64,000 bases of DNA, from the NCBI GenBank assembly GCA_951799445.1, contig OX637296.1:22878001-22942000 (forward strand), read 5' to 3'. This DNA is from Pseudisothecium myosuroides (lineage: Eukaryota; Streptophyta; Bryopsida; Hypnales; Lembophyllaceae). The position numbers and the translations under genes are program-made. Numbering within the stretch: the first letter of the stretch is position 1; every line of letters begins with the position of its first letter. The notes under the pieces are model-generated. The model was not told the origin of the DNA. It saw nothing but the letters and a program-made list of their open reading frames with translations, and searched no databases. This document shows, piece after piece, positions 1-11,353 of this stretch.

Positions 1-2777
1 TTGATTGAAAAGACTTCCAAGAGGAGAGAATTCCATGTTCTTCTGATTCGTTTTGCACATATGAAGCTTATTAGCTACCAAATACCGTGCCAGACTGAGA
101 TGTAACATGACTGACATTGCCCTGGCATTTCCTCTAGTGGGCAACACCAAAGCCATGAAGCTAGATGGAGCTTCCCCCGACCCAATCCCCCATCGAACTA
201 AGCTTAATTAGATGATTGATTTTGATCCAAAATTCAGTGCTTTTGGTCATTCTTCATCTTCTATTGTAACTACAATATTGTAGGAGCACTGAAACTGTCA
301 CTCTTAAAATCCTAACCCAATGGATGATATTGAGTAGCTGGTTGTAAACTATCTAAACATCATTTTCTAATTTCAGGGCATCTATCAACAAAACTTAGAA
401 TCTTCATAGATTTTGCATTTAGAATGCAAATACTCCGAGTAACGAATTCTTTTGATGCGTTAGAACTGCCTTTCATTTGCTAGTATCAGCACATAAAAAT
501 TTGACCAGTCGAGAGATAACAATTATGCTCACCACCAAAAATGTCCATTTGCGCCGTCCCAAATCTACTTCTGCTAAAATTAGGTCAAGAAAAGAATCTG
601 AGCCCAAGTATTCAACGTCCGTTCCCACGATGCAGCATGCACTAGTTGCATTCAAAAAAACTACTCCTTATGAAATAAAATTGTACAAGGGAATCAAAGC
701 GTTTCATGAAACACAAACCACTAACTTACAACAATAGTTCACGCTAAAGGGTGAGATTCGAACACTCGGAAATCGGAATACAAGTGGAACTTCTGCAGAG
801 TTCTGTAAACTAAGGACTTAGTTTGTTCCAGATCATACCCTGTTGTGCTCTACGTCACCCTCTGCCTACAGCTCATGTTTCAAATTCACGAAAATAATAC
901 TCAACTTACAATTGTAGTATTAAGGTAGAACAGCCCGATGCCGTCAGTCACCCAATTTCAACATCTATTAAACCCTCCCATTTGTATATCAATCACCTAC
1001 CTATTACCACAATCTTAGCAACCCTTAAACATCATAACAATGCACTTGGGGACACATCAGCTTGTGGTTTAGCATGGGTCTACTCATGCTTTACCAATTT
1101 AGTCCCAACAAACTTAGAAAAATAAATAAAAAATTCATTTCTTGTCGGAATGTTTTGATTCTACTTGCAAATGACTTCGCTCAAACTTCTCAATCTTTGA
1201 AAAATATGTGAATTGTCAAAGAACTTCTTTAAGCTTTTTCTTTTCTTTTCTTTTTTGGACAAAAGTGAAAGCCTTATTTTGAATTCATTTTTTTTTTGGG
1301 GGGGGGCACACATTGAAGTTTATTTCAACAATGGAAAAGAAACCCATTCAACAACTGTTGGAGCTTAAGACAAAGAGCTATGAGCTACTAGGGCAATCTT
1401 TGATTCACTTGACCTTCATCTCATCTTTGCAATAAATAGGTTTAATTTGTTCCCATTTATTATCAAATTGCACTGACAATCAGCAGCTCGAGTGATGGGG
1501 TCCTTGTAAATCCAACAATAACATTTTTCTCAGGCAATTTTTGCCTTTTTTGAAGATGGAATTGTTTTTGGCTGTCTATAAAGTTCAAAAGGTAGTCCCT
1601 TTGAACAATTGCTATTTGTTGCTAAGAATGATTGCAAGAAAGACCGATACTATTTTGTGTCACATTTGGGCCATAACTTTTGGACCTTGAAGCCAATGTA
1701 CTTGAATTTTTTTTTGGAAGATGGAAACCTCTATAGTATTCAGATTCTTTATATTTTAGAAATGTTCAAAAATCATTTTATATTTAAATTTAAATTTAGC
1801 TAACTTGTCACACTTTGCAGTTTATTGGTTTTTAGTAATGGGGTGTACCCAACATTAATGATTTAGAGCTGAAATTTCTATGGTCTATTCCTATAGTAGG
1901 AAGTCATATTTTCTAACAAAGTAAATTTAAAAATATTTTATTTTATATTCTCCACATGTGTGCTAACAAGGCTCCTTTCGCACACATTTCTGAACATTGA
2001 AGATGGTTTTAAGATCATTCTTTTAGTGAAATCTCTTCACCTTTAAAGTTCTCCCAAATGGCCAATTTTTAGTTTTAAAAAAAATTGCTTTTCTTATTTT
2101 TTACAATTTAAAATGTGAAAGCACCTATTTTCTTGAGATTTTGCTAGTTCATGAGACTTTTCTAGTTTTCCTACTTAGAGATTTTTTCTATGCTTTTCCT
2201 TCTTAGGGTACTTTCATCTTAAAGTTTTATACATTAAAAATATTCTTTACATTTTTTTTAAATCTTTTTTTTAATTATACAATACCTCCAAAAGAAAACA
2301 TGAGTACTATGGAAAACGCTATAAAAACTGGTCAGTCTTTTTTACAACCACCCCTAACTTGATGAAACCTCTTTGAAAGCCTTATTTCATTGCAAAACAA
2401 GAACAACAATCAAGTGAGGGGACAATTTTTGCTTTCTATTTGAGTCTAATGAGTCCGTTTACAATGTTTGAGTCAAAATATAAGGTCAAAGGACCTAATT
2501 TTGACCCTTGAGGATTTTAGATAAGAAAGACTAGTGTAAAGAATCTAGAAAATTTTAGAAAATTTACGAAGTTAAAAATAATTAGTTTTCACCGCAAAAT
2601 AAAAAAATCCATTACATATATAAATAAGACAACAAAGTTGAATTGATACCTATAATTGACCTTTTCAATAGATTTGTCAAGTGCATAAACATGATCCAAA
2701 AACAAGAATCTCATTGGTCTATGCATTTGGATTTTGGAATGGAAAGGAATATGAAAGGGATAGTTTAGGTGTAATCT
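1..2777. other. AT-rich intergenic stretch, no gene seen
   Basis: The longest open frames here are short and have none of the marks of plant coding sequence: no recognisable motif, AT-rich third positions, and no flanking splice signals. The patch at about 745-870 read on the minus strand has a B-box-like GTGTTCGAATCTC, as in tRNA-derived SINEs, but no convincing A box. Homopolymer runs are common, for example T then G around 1290-1306. I see nothing else to annotate. Confidence 0.6.
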
Positions 2778-2781
2778 TTAA

Positions 2782-3314
2782 CCCCTAAACGCCCAAGGGG
2801 TTTGGACAAAACACAAATGTGTTATAAAATATAAATTCTATAATTTTTTTGAAGTTTGCATCAAAGAAGATAATGTGAAGCATAAAAAGTAGAAAATATC
2901 CGTACGGTTAAAATTATAAAATTCTTTTTAGATTCTCTTCGAATGAATTTTGAAGATATAACTTCAAAAATTCACCAAAAATATAATTTCTATCTTTAGC
3001 ATTTGAATTTTTTTTAATTGGCCAAAATTGTGGTTTCTATTGATTTGTGAAAAAATGCCTAAGATCTAGTAATGAGATTACCATCACTTTCCCCAAATAG
3101 TAAGTTTTTCAACACTAAGCAAATACTAGACTCTTTGTGCTATTTCTCTTATAATTTTTGTTTGACCGTAGCGATCTTAATTTTGAATATAAATATAGAA
3201 AGACAACCCAATTTTTGAAAAAAAAAAAAAAATTGAAAAAAAGTTTTTTTCTGCCCGAATAATACGCCCAAAGTCGGGCATCGACCATAAAATGGTCGTT
3301 TGAGCGCTTAGGGG
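2782..3314. mobile_element. TTAA-flanked non-autonomous element, CCCCTAAACGCCC subfamily (533 bp)
   Basis: The element is bounded by TTAA at 2778-2781 and 3315-3318. The left end reads CCCCTAAACGCCCAAGG. The right end, read inward on the other strand, is CCCCTAAGCGCTCAAACG, so the two form an imperfect terminal inverted repeat. There is no coding frame. The interior is AT-rich and contains a CCGTACGGTTAAAAT block resembling the CTACGGTTAGAT block of the larger relatives elsewhere in the window. The copy at 52975-53543 has similar ends and length. TTAA duplication plus CCCCT termini suggest piggyBac-type mobilisation, which is an inference. Confidence 0.7.
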
Positions 3315-3770
3315 TTAAAGAACAAATTTGGAGCTAGAAACTAAATACTAGGATCCTTATTTCTCATATGTGGTTTGTCATTTGAAATATTTGAAAACGT
3401 GTCAAACAAACTATTTTGTGTGACCACTAGAAATTACTTAAGATTGTCTGTTGACATATATCTTCATAGGAAAGCTCCTTGTTATTTTCTATTTGATTCC
3501 AAGAATTTTGTTGAGGCTACCAATCCTAGCAAATTTGGCATAGTAGAATACAATAACATATTTCTCATTACAAATTTTCAAAAATTTCGAACCCTTTTTC
3601 TTTCTTAAATTCCTAAAGGCTTGTAGGCAAATCCAAAGCTTTAATAAAATTTAGCAATGCTTAGTAAATCATAAAAAAATGGCACCCATTAGTCCCTTAT
3701 TCAAACACAAGTTGTCTTCTGCAAGTACACTAAAGTCTTGAAGACTTGTGATTAGTCTTGTAATTTGGCA

Positions 3771-3910
3771 AGCATACACAACCCTAATGTATAGGACAAC
3801 ATATGCTCTGTGAATGTGAATTGACATGCCTACACAATTCCAATACATAGGACAATATATGCTCTACATAGGTGCATTGGCATGCCTACACAACTCCAAT
3901 GCATACCGCA
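3771..3910. repeat. Short tandem repeat, about 56-66 bp unit, just over two copies
   Basis: The phrase C-TACACAA followed by CCAATRCATAGGACAAYATATGCTCT recurs starting near 3773, 3829 and 3895, with the third unit incomplete. The units differ by substitutions and small indels, so the array is old. It is not coding. Confidence 0.55.
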
Positions 3911-4208
3911 CATAAGTGCACACCTACACCCTAAATTAACCCCAATTACTGTGATTGAAACAGAATAGTGAAAGTCACTCTACACGACGTCTCAATTAGG
4001 AGCAATGTTTGGGATATTTTCAGAATTTTACTAGCTAATTTCCTCCAATTTCCATATTGAATCATTTTTTCAAGTACTGAGTCTCGGTTATTTTCTCTCT
4101 TTTTTTAATACTGAGAATGAAAATTTTATAGATTTTTTCACTATTTTCTTTCCCAAATTTTTCAAATTGCAAACGATTCTTGTACCAATTGCACCGGGTA
4201 ACTGTGAA

Positions 4209-4540
4209 CTAGCCGCCAGTTTTCCCGAACATGATCAGGAGTTTCAAATTCAAATGCCACCATGATGACACTTGAGACGTCGAATGGATGGTACATCGCC
4301 ATTCCCTTTCAAATTTGGATGGAGTTCTACATTCATCCGCGGATCCCGTCAACATCATGGGATGAATGTCATCCACGTACAGCTCGTGGAAAGCTTGCAT
4401 CTCCTCCTCTGGATCGAGAAACTTGCACAAAGACGGATGCATGCCGGCAATTTGAAAGCTCTATTGCAAATCTTTCTCGAAGCTTTGGCCACCAGCTCAT
4501 TGATCGCTGACTTCAGTCGTGCTCGCCATTTGATTTCAGG
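4209..4540. other. GC-richer patch, possible upstream exon or promoter of the 5.5-kb gene
   Basis: Base composition rises here relative to the flanks and several frames are open on both strands. On the plus strand one frame runs into a donor-like CAG|GTAAAA at about 4541, which could make this a first exon of the gene at 5489-6868. On the minus strand an open frame of 77 codons covers the same bases. I recognise neither product and cannot choose between them. A promoter or bidirectional start region is also possible. Confidence 0.2.
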
Positions 4541-4639
4541 TAAAATGCTTATTATTTTACATGTCTTCTAATCAATTCTTTTAGTTTTTCAGGCTGCTTT
4601 TTATAGATTACGAATTGAATATGTACTGTTCAGTTGGAC

Positions 4640-5590
4640 TGTGCGCAGTGAAATTGTGACGAGCTCCAAAGCGCGTGATCGAGCGTCTATCAGCTACAAT
4701 TCACATCCAGGCTAGTGCGATGATGATGCCAACGAGCTGATATGTAACAATCGAGATCGGCATCTTAATTTGCGATATTGCGGTCGAGAAGGAAGACGGT
4801 GCATGTTTTGTTTGTTCGGAATTGAGATCTGCAATTTTTGTCGATAGGTGATAGTTACATTGGATGCGCTGTCAGAAGGTACGTCAACTGCTTGCGCCTC
4901 GACTCTTGAATTGGTTTCATCTTTCTTACTCTTGAATTTGAAGTTTTGAATCTTGTGCGGTGTTGATTTGGAGGAAAATTAAACGATAGTGAATTAGTCT
5001 TTAAGAAATTGGCTGTAAATGACTCTTTCAGTTTGAACTAGTATCTATCATGCACTTAATTATTGTATCTCCACGCTCTGGGAAATCCTTTCACAAGGAT
5101 GCATGTGAAAAAGAATTGCAATTATTCCTCGATGCAGGAAGAAGCTCTTGCCAGCAGGTCATCTATATGCCGGTGGCTTTTGAATCGTTCGCCCTTCGAT
5201 TTCAGGTGATGGCTCCGATCACCTGAGCTTCTGTGAGCTACAACGCACATCCACGAGCTGGTAAGTGCGATATTGCCAATTAGATGATGTGTAGCAACGA
5301 TGACCGCTGTCTATATATAATTTGTAGTGAAATTACGGTGCATATTTACTGTTCGAAATCGAGAGCTGATTTCTTTTTCCGAGAGATGATCTTTGCATGA
5401 GATGCTTTGTCACGTCTTACGGATAGATACTAACACTGCAAGCGCCACGCTCTTTGCTTCATCACTCTTTCGCTTTGCAGTCTGAATCTTGTGCGGTGTT
5501 GATTTGGATTGTTACTTAAATGTTAGTATTCCAGTTTCCAAGAAATTCGCTGTAGAAATTTTTCTTCCAGTTTGTACTCGTATCGTGCGC
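4640..5590. repeat. Diverged tandem duplication, about 0.5-kb unit
   Basis: Two neighbouring segments, roughly 4640-5060 and 5195-5590, are related in the same order. Both contain CAGCTACAA-TCACATCCA or its variant, then a stretch reading GGTGCAT-TT-TGTTCG, and then the shared phrase GAATCTTGTGCGGTGTTGA (4950 and 5484). Spacing differs by small indels. The second copy leads directly into the long open frame of the 5489-6868 gene, so the duplication may have created or copied its 5' region. Confidence 0.55.
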
Positions 5591-6868
5591 TCACAAATTC
5601 CATATACACAGTTTAATTCCAGATCTGAAAGCATTCGAGGAGTACCGGATCGATCGTATACGCTGCTGATAGACATGAGCACACGTAAGATCAAACTGTC
5701 ACAAAAGTTGACTCTCAGATTTCGAGATATTTCCATGCCCGATGCGAGCGAGGTAGCAGATTTATTGAACGAGGATCCAGATCCAAGCAGTTCAGCTGAG
5801 ACATTTGACAGTCTCCCAGATCTCTTACCGTATCTCTTCCAGTCACAGACCGAGCCTCCCGCTCCTGACGTGACGTACCATGTAAGTGATTGCTCAACGT
5901 ATAAGCTTTGGGAGTCCTGTGCAACTGATGTGATTCCTCTTGCTTCACAAAACGAAGAGACGGAACATTGGCCGCCGAACGGTATGCATACCAGAGGACC
6001 CAGCCAGCCACTTGATTCTCAAAACGAAGAGGCAGAACGCTGGCTTTTAACCGGTACGCAAACCAGAGAGGCTAATCACAGTGAATCAAGTGATGATGCT
6101 CACAAGAACCTCAAGACCTATGACAGAGACAGCATCTTTGAAGTGACAAAAACAGGTGTAAGAGAGAACCTGCGACGTGTTCAAGCCTTCTCACCACACA
6201 CATCCATCCTGTTTGTTGAGAAAGACCACAATCTTGATGGTCTCCCAGTTAGGGAGACAGCGCATGATGATATGGCATGTGATGCTGTAGAAGAATTGGG
6301 AAGGCAACCAAGTCCCTTCGATATCGATGCCGATACAAATGAGATAGACAGCTACCTGATTCTAGAAGAAGATGCAGCAAAGGAGACTCCATTTGACGAA
6401 CCTACAGATGCTGATGAGACAGCTGAGAACTTCAGACCCTCCAGCATGGACGAGGCACCGGATGGTCTGGAGACCGTTGAAAAGCGGACGGAGGTTAAGA
6501 ATCAGTCAACGAGGCGGAAGTCTTTAAACCAAGCTAGTGATTTCCCAAAAGAATACAGAAAGCAGAAGAGGTCCACTCCAAGAAGACGAGATCAACCTTC
6601 AGTCTCCATTAACCTGGTGCGCAAATTGAATTGGCTGTCTGACACCGAACACGACCATCTAGGTGGTGATCAAGGTGCACAGGTAACTTCGAACATAGTG
6701 GATAACAAAGAGATAACAATATCCAAAACGAGGAAGACAAGGAAAACTGTGCCCGTGGCATCAGTAACAACAATTTCCAGCAAGCCACCGGTCAGTCAGC
6801 CCAGGGGTCGTCGAGGACGGAAAAAAAATCCTCTCAGGTACGCATTAGCTGCATTAGCTAGATCATAA
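5489..6868 (+). CDS. Hypothetical nuclear protein with acidic middle and basic, AT-hook-like C-terminus
   Basis: This frame of 459 codons is the longest in the window. I do not recognise the family. Residues from about 85 to 330 are rich in D, E, S and T. From about residue 345 the chain becomes basic, and near the end (439-446) it reads RGRRGRKK, like an AT-hook, suggesting a nuclear DNA- or chromatin-associated protein (inference). The true start is uncertain: the ATG at 5489 lies in the duplicated upstream region and an acceptor-like TTTGCAG ends near 5480, while the ATG at 5675 (residue 63) opens a more protein-like stretch, MSTRKIKLSQ. At the 3' end a donor-like CAG|GTACGC at 6837/6838 could splice to an acceptor TTGCAG at 6910. 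That would replace the last nine residues with a twelve-residue tail ending at the TAG at 6945-6947. It converges on the ALKBH6 gene, about 350 bp away. Confidence 0.5.
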   Translation: MCGVDLDCYLNVSIPVSKKFAVEIFLPVCTRIVRSQIPYTQFNSRSESIRGVPDRSYTLLIDMSTRKIKLSQKLTLRFRDISMPDASEVADLLNEDPDPSSSAETFDSLPDLLPYLFQSQTEPPAPDVTYHVSDCSTYKLWESCATDVIPLASQNEETEHWPPNGMHTRGPSQPLDSQNEEAERWLLTGTQTREANHSESSDDAHKNLKTYDRDSIFEVTKTGVRENLRRVQAFSPHTSILFVEKDHNLDGLPVRETAHDDMACDAVEELGRQPSPFDIDADTNEIDSYLILEEDAAKETPFDEPTDADETAENFRPSSMDEAPDGLETVEKRTEVKNQSTRRKSLNQASDFPKEYRKQKRSTPRRRDQPSVSINLVRKLNWLSDTEHDHLGGDQGAQVTSNIVDNKEITISKTRKTRKTVPVASVTTISSKPPVSQPRGRRGRKKNPLRYALAALARS

Positions 6869-7214
6869 ATTGTCCCTACGAATCTGACTGAAAATTTGCA
6901 AGTCTTGCAGAAATCGTAACAAGATTGATCCAGGATCCTTTCTATAGAAATAGTCTTCCTTTACTTAGAACTATAAACATGGAAACCATCACCAACCGTT
7001 GGATTCATATTTCTCCAGATCACCAGCCAGCTTGAACGGAGAAGAATGATGCAGTGTTAGCAGCATGGCAGCACAGAAAATGGACCCCGAGAGCGCAGAG
7101 TTGACAAGAAACGCTACCCATCATTTGTTGGTGTAGATACCAGCGGTGTCATCCATACGCTGACCGCACCACCCAAGTATGCTGCTGATTAATCATCGGT
7201 CAGAGCAATGATTT

Positions 7215-10200
7215 CTACAGTCGGAGGAGATTCTTGTACACTTTTGGCACATGCCGGCATGTGAGCGAAATCCGTGTCCCTGTCCTTGTAAGGAAACCCG
7301 TCTCAGAATCAACCCCTTTCCCCAGGTTCAAATGCGGCATATCCTCTGCTAGCCTTAGATTCTTCCCTCTCTTATGCGACAGATAAGAGTCCAAATTCAT
7401 TACCTGCAGGAGAAAAGGTGAAAGAAGACATTAAACAAACGGACAATCAACAAAAACAAAGTCTTCGAAATGTTTGTCTGCCTCAGCGAATAGACTTCAG
7501 TCCGCTCAAGCGTGACATCCAGATCACCAAACAATACCTTGGACCCTGTAACGTACACGGTTTTAGTCAATTCAGCTTCATTCCTAGAATTACCTAGAGC
7601 TTTTGCTGGGCCCACGCTAGGAAGATCCTTTGCTAAAGCATAAAATGTACAGAGACCAAAGCCAGAGTATGTTGTAGTTGTGCAGGAGATGATTAGAGCA
7701 TAGATTACTAGTTCGCACTAACTTTGAATACCAGCATTAAAAGGGTCAAAGCATAGTTGGGTCATACTTTGTCATCCAGAAGATCTTCGTACGCCTCGTC
7801 AATCCCGTGCAGATAATCTTCACACAGCAAAAGCAGGTATGAGTTCCATAATACACTTAGAAATCAACATATAAAAGCTGAGTTTCAAATTCATTTGCAC
7901 CAACATCCCTTATAACAGAGATTTCAGCAAAATTAGATTGTTCCCGTAACTTCAGACATCATTATAAAGAGAATCTTCTTCCTTCTCCCTACGTTCACAA
8001 TGACCATACAGAGGCTTCTCTCAAATCAGGCGGAGGCTTTCATAGGATCATTGTGACCATAGGGAGCCCTCCCCATGAATCCTTGAATACACAGTCGAAC
8101 CAAATGGGAAGTTCAGATATGCTAGAGCATTAGCCCAGTACCGAAAAAGCCATTGAGCTTACCTGCGTAAGCGGAGTCTTTAAACACCAGTAAACTGCCG
8201 GGCATCAACACCAATGAGCACTTTGCTTCCACCTTATGCTCTTTCTCGCCTTGAGCCTCCTCACGTAACCCATCTGACTTTTCGGCAAACAACCACCCAA
8301 CCACAATGAATTGAATTCCATGAACAAAATTGGCAATGCTAGTCTTAGGGCTATTAATGACCCATATCATCAACATTTGGGAGTTTAACCCCTTAAGGAC
8401 CGAGAATTCATGGTTTGAAAATGACAAATTCGATAATGCAAAATACAATTCAGATGAGGTCATACTTTATAACCCGAATCGGTGAAGAACATTGCATGTA
8501 TTGGACAAGTTTATATAAAGATGAAGGGGAATAAAGTCTACTCAAAACTAATATGAAAAATAATTCGGGGCCTCTTGGTCTGTGAGAGGTCAACCATTGA
8601 AACACCAAACATTCATGGATTTGAAATGGACGATTTGATTTATGATATCTTCGAAAATATAATTCCATATTCTGCGTCACCGGAATCAGTGAAAAACGTT
8701 GCATTGTTGAACCAAAAATAATTAAAACTGGAAAAGAGAAAAATCGGCCCCAATATCCTTCTGAAAACCGTTAAGAAAAACATGAGGGACTCAAATTAGG
8801 CCTCTTGATCCTTGAGGGTTTAAACCCTAAAACCAAGGATTCACGGTTTCAAACTGACCAATTCAATCGATCATTTTGTGAAAATGTAATTCAAATAGGG
8901 TCATATTTTTATATCAGCAAAATCAGTGAAGAAAAATTGCACATAATAGTAAAAGTAGACATAAATGTGAGCCAAAAAATCCCCAAAATGACCCAAAACT
9001 GCTAAAAACACACGCAAAGGGACCCGATTTGGGAGTTAAAACAACCCTAAAATCCACTAATTGCGCATCAGTTGATCTAGTGTGTGGCACTAACCATTTT
9101 TGTTGGCCTCCGTCAAGCGTGAGTGAGGAGTGAAATGCATCAGCGTGGGCGCTCCGAGTGAAAGAATGGCCACCACAGGATGATATACCGGACCATCCTG
9201 ATGCGACTGCACTTCCAGAGTTCCATGCATTAGTTTAACCCCTAAAGGACTAAGATTTGGAATTGACAAATTCAATGGACCACATTGTGAACAAAACCTA
9301 AATGATATGTACAACAATGACCCTGTCTTGATAGATTGACATTGTGCAAAACTCTCTAAAATAACAAGGGCAACTATCTCTTATGTCGTCAACTAACATC
9401 TCTCTACTTCCTTTACATGGATTTATTAGCAGTTTCAAACACAAGGTTCCAAACCCATAAAGCACAAGGTCTTGATTGTTGAGGGGTTAAATTCTCATTC
9501 AAAAGATGATAATTTGGGCTAGCAGGGAATGTTAGTATTTAAGAGCCAGATGTACACACCGTGATTCCTTGGCCAGGCAAGTATTCATTCACGAGGACGT
9601 GATTGATAGGCGCTGGAAAGAGAATCGTCTCCTTTGTTATCTTCTCTGTTATGGCGCTTAGCCATGCCGGAACTGCATTGCAATATGGTCCTTAATTAGT
9701 TTATGGGTGCCAGGTATGGACACCACGGTGATGAAATAAGTAATTTTCAAGGTACGACATAAGATTTACCATGCGGCACTTGGAAATTTAGATGTCATTG
9801 GTTTGACTTAATTAAGTGCAAAACTGAGCCAAATAGGGTACCACTTTGCCATAACATTCAAATCAAAAGTATGTGAACCAATATGAGATCAAATATAATT
9901 TAGCTTGTCAAAGATGGATACATACTGGGCTGTGATATGAGGCCTTTTTCGTGGACGACGCCTCCTGCTCAATAAACAATCTCCCTCAAACGGTCAGCTA
10001 AAAAGGGTTTAACCCCTCAAAAATCAGGTTTGAAAATGACCATTTTACTGTCAATACAATAGAATTCGGATGGGCCAATTTTATATCACCAGAATCAGCT
10101 AAGAACATCACACGTGCTGGTAAGAAAAAAATAAATGGAGAAAAGAAAGTCTTCATATGAATAACTCAAAACTGCTAAAGAAAACACGGGGCACAATTTG

Positions 10201-11211
10201 AGATACTTGGCTTACGTTGAAGAAGAGAAAGAGTGAAAGGAAAAATCAATCTTAGGGCCGATAATTATCTAATTTCGATAAATGAGATGCAAATTTGATT
10301 CAGGGAATTGCAATGGCTTACCCCAGTTCTGGAGTCGGCGATTCTTAAGAGTTTTCCACTTCGCGACTGGAGCGCCCTGCACCTGCACACATACGATCGG
10401 CTTAACTCTAAAAGACCAAGGATTCATAGTTTTGTAAACACCAACTCAATTGATCATATTGTAAGAAAATGTGCTTCAGATAGGACCAAACTTCGTATCA
10501 CCGAAATCAGCAAAAAACATGGCATGCGTTCATCAAAATTTGAATAAAAAAGAATAAAAGAAAGTCTCCACATCAACTACTCAAAACAGCAGAAAACGAC
10601 ATGAGACCCAATTCGAGCTTCTTGGGTTCCATCATCCAAAAACACGATTGAGATCAAATCAGGTCGTGGTCACAGGAATTTCAAAAAATTAAAAATTTGA
10701 GATGAAGCATCCCGGGAGTGCATGCACGCTTTTCATTCTATTGCAAGGAAGGTAAGAGCGTGCCCTAGTCAAAATCCAATCTAAACCCTAATATTGAAGT
10801 CTTCAATCCTACATTTAAGCGAAACACCACAGCTGCAGCAAAGTTTGAAAATTCATAACTAATTCCACAAGAATCCAAAACACATGAAACAAATTGGGTT
10901 AGATTCAGCTTCCACTTGTCTTCCAAGCAAAATTCACTGCAAAATGCCCATCCCCATAAACCTCAAAAGAGCACTCTCAACTCACAAAAACAGCAATGAC
11001 TCGATCAGAATCATGAAACATGCAAATGCCGCTAAGTTCACATCAGGCGACAAATGCCAACCTCGTGGATGAGAGAGGACTGCTCGGAAGCGGAAACGAA
11101 ATCGGGGACGTAGAAAATGGTGGGCAACGAGCCCACGCGAAATCGATCCAACCCCGCCGACGAGGACGACGACGATGGTGCCAGCATCGGAGATGGTGAG
11201 GCGCCCACCAT
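7215..11211 (-). CDS. ALKBH6: ALKBH6-like AlkB-family 2-oxoglutarate/Fe(II) dioxygenase, eight exons
   Basis: The gene was assembled by following plausible splice sites on the minus strand. Exons are 11211-11062, 10382-10322, 9964-9926, 9672-9560, 9206-9095, 8273-8163, 7817-7768 and 7403-7215. They sum to 825 nt, phases agree at every junction, and the product is 274 residues, close to animal and plant ALKBH6. Landmarks in order: FRVGSLPTIFYVPDF (24-38), RRLQNWGG (65-72), INHVLVNEYLPGQGIT (106-121), the metal ligands H123 and D125 in SHQDGP, SLLVFKDSAY, the distal ligand H199 in DYLHGI, and R256/R262 in TRISLTCR, which in this family contact 2-oxoglutarate. Introns use GT-AG. The start is the ATG at 11211, in a GC-rich first exon encoding a short serine-rich leader. 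ALKBH6 proteins are soluble oxygenases proposed to repair alkylated nucleic acid; the substrate here is an inference from the family. No frameshift or stop was seen. Introns 1, 2, 4 and 5 carry TTAA-type repeats. Confidence 0.9.
7985..8066. other. Imperfect hairpin in ALKBH6 intron 6
   Basis: CTCCCTACGTTCACAATGA near the left edge pairs imperfectly (about 16 of 19) with the complement of ATTGTGACCATAGGGAG at the right, leaving a loop of about 45 bases. It lies between exons 6 and 7 of ALKBH6. It may be a small foldback element or a chance hairpin. Confidence 0.4.
8385..9060. repeat. Head-to-tail array of about 215-bp TTAA-type repeats in ALKBH6 intron 5
   Basis: The array opens with TTAACCCCTTAAGGACC (TTAA at 8385-8388). 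Three related units follow, beginning near 8389, 8612 and 8823. Each contains a GG-TTCATGG-TT-AAA phrase, then AATTCA or AATTC-, then TATATCA-C-GAATCAGTGAAGAA, and ends with CTCAAAACT-like and GGGCCTCTTGG-like segments. At 8805-8830 the end of one unit and the start of the next share a single TTTAAA. No coding frame is present. Units differ by roughly one base in four by eye, so the array is old. Confidence 0.65.
9239..9486. mobile_element. TTAA-flanked short element in ALKBH6 intron 4 (248 bp)
   Basis: TTAA lies at 9235-9238 and 9487-9490. The left end reads CCCCTAAAGGACTAAG. The right end, read inward, is CCCCTCAACAATCAAG, so only the outermost bases match well. The interior begins with the same AATTGACAAATTCAATGGA-type phrase as the units in intron 5, then diverges. 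It sits between exons 5 and 4 of ALKBH6 without touching either splice site. Confidence 0.6.
10009..10215. repeat. TTAA-type short repeat in ALKBH6 intron 2
   Basis: It begins TTAACCCCTCAAAAATCAGG and carries the same succession of phrases as the intron 5 units: TTTGAAAATGACCA, GAATTCGGATGGGCCA, TATATCACCAGAATCAG, then CTCAAAACTGCTAAAG and ACACGGGGCACAATT. The right terminus is degraded. It is oriented the same way as the units in introns 1, 4 and 5. Confidence 0.6.
10402..10632. repeat. TTAA-type short repeat in ALKBH6 intron 1
   Basis: It begins TTAACTCTAAAAGACCAAGG only about 20 bases from the exon 2 acceptor. It has the family phrases CAATTGATCATATTGT, TCAGATAGGACCA, CGTATCACCGAAATCAG, CTCAAAACAGC and ACATGAGACCCAATTCG. 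The right end near 10632 is worn. Insertion this close to the acceptor means the polypyrimidine and branch-point region of intron 1 is partly supplied by the repeat. Confidence 0.6.
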
Positions 11212-11353
11212 GGTCGCGACTAATTTAGCTTTGATCTTCGGTGCTCGTGCTCGTCACCATCGCCACCGGTAAGTCGCAAAAAACAGAGCAACTCTCCAAA
11301 CACAACTCTTCAAGCACAAGAGACTCCAAAAGACTCTCTAATCCAATGAACTT

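Noticed and set aside
748..870. Possible tRNA gene on the minus strand
   Set aside because: A B-box-like GTGTTCGAATCTC is present, but there is no A box or cloverleaf.
7400..7615. Minus-strand frame considered as an extra ALKBH6 exon
   Set aside because: Exon 7 joins the exon starting at 7403 in phase and matches the family. Including this piece would add sequence without counterpart, so it is intron 7.
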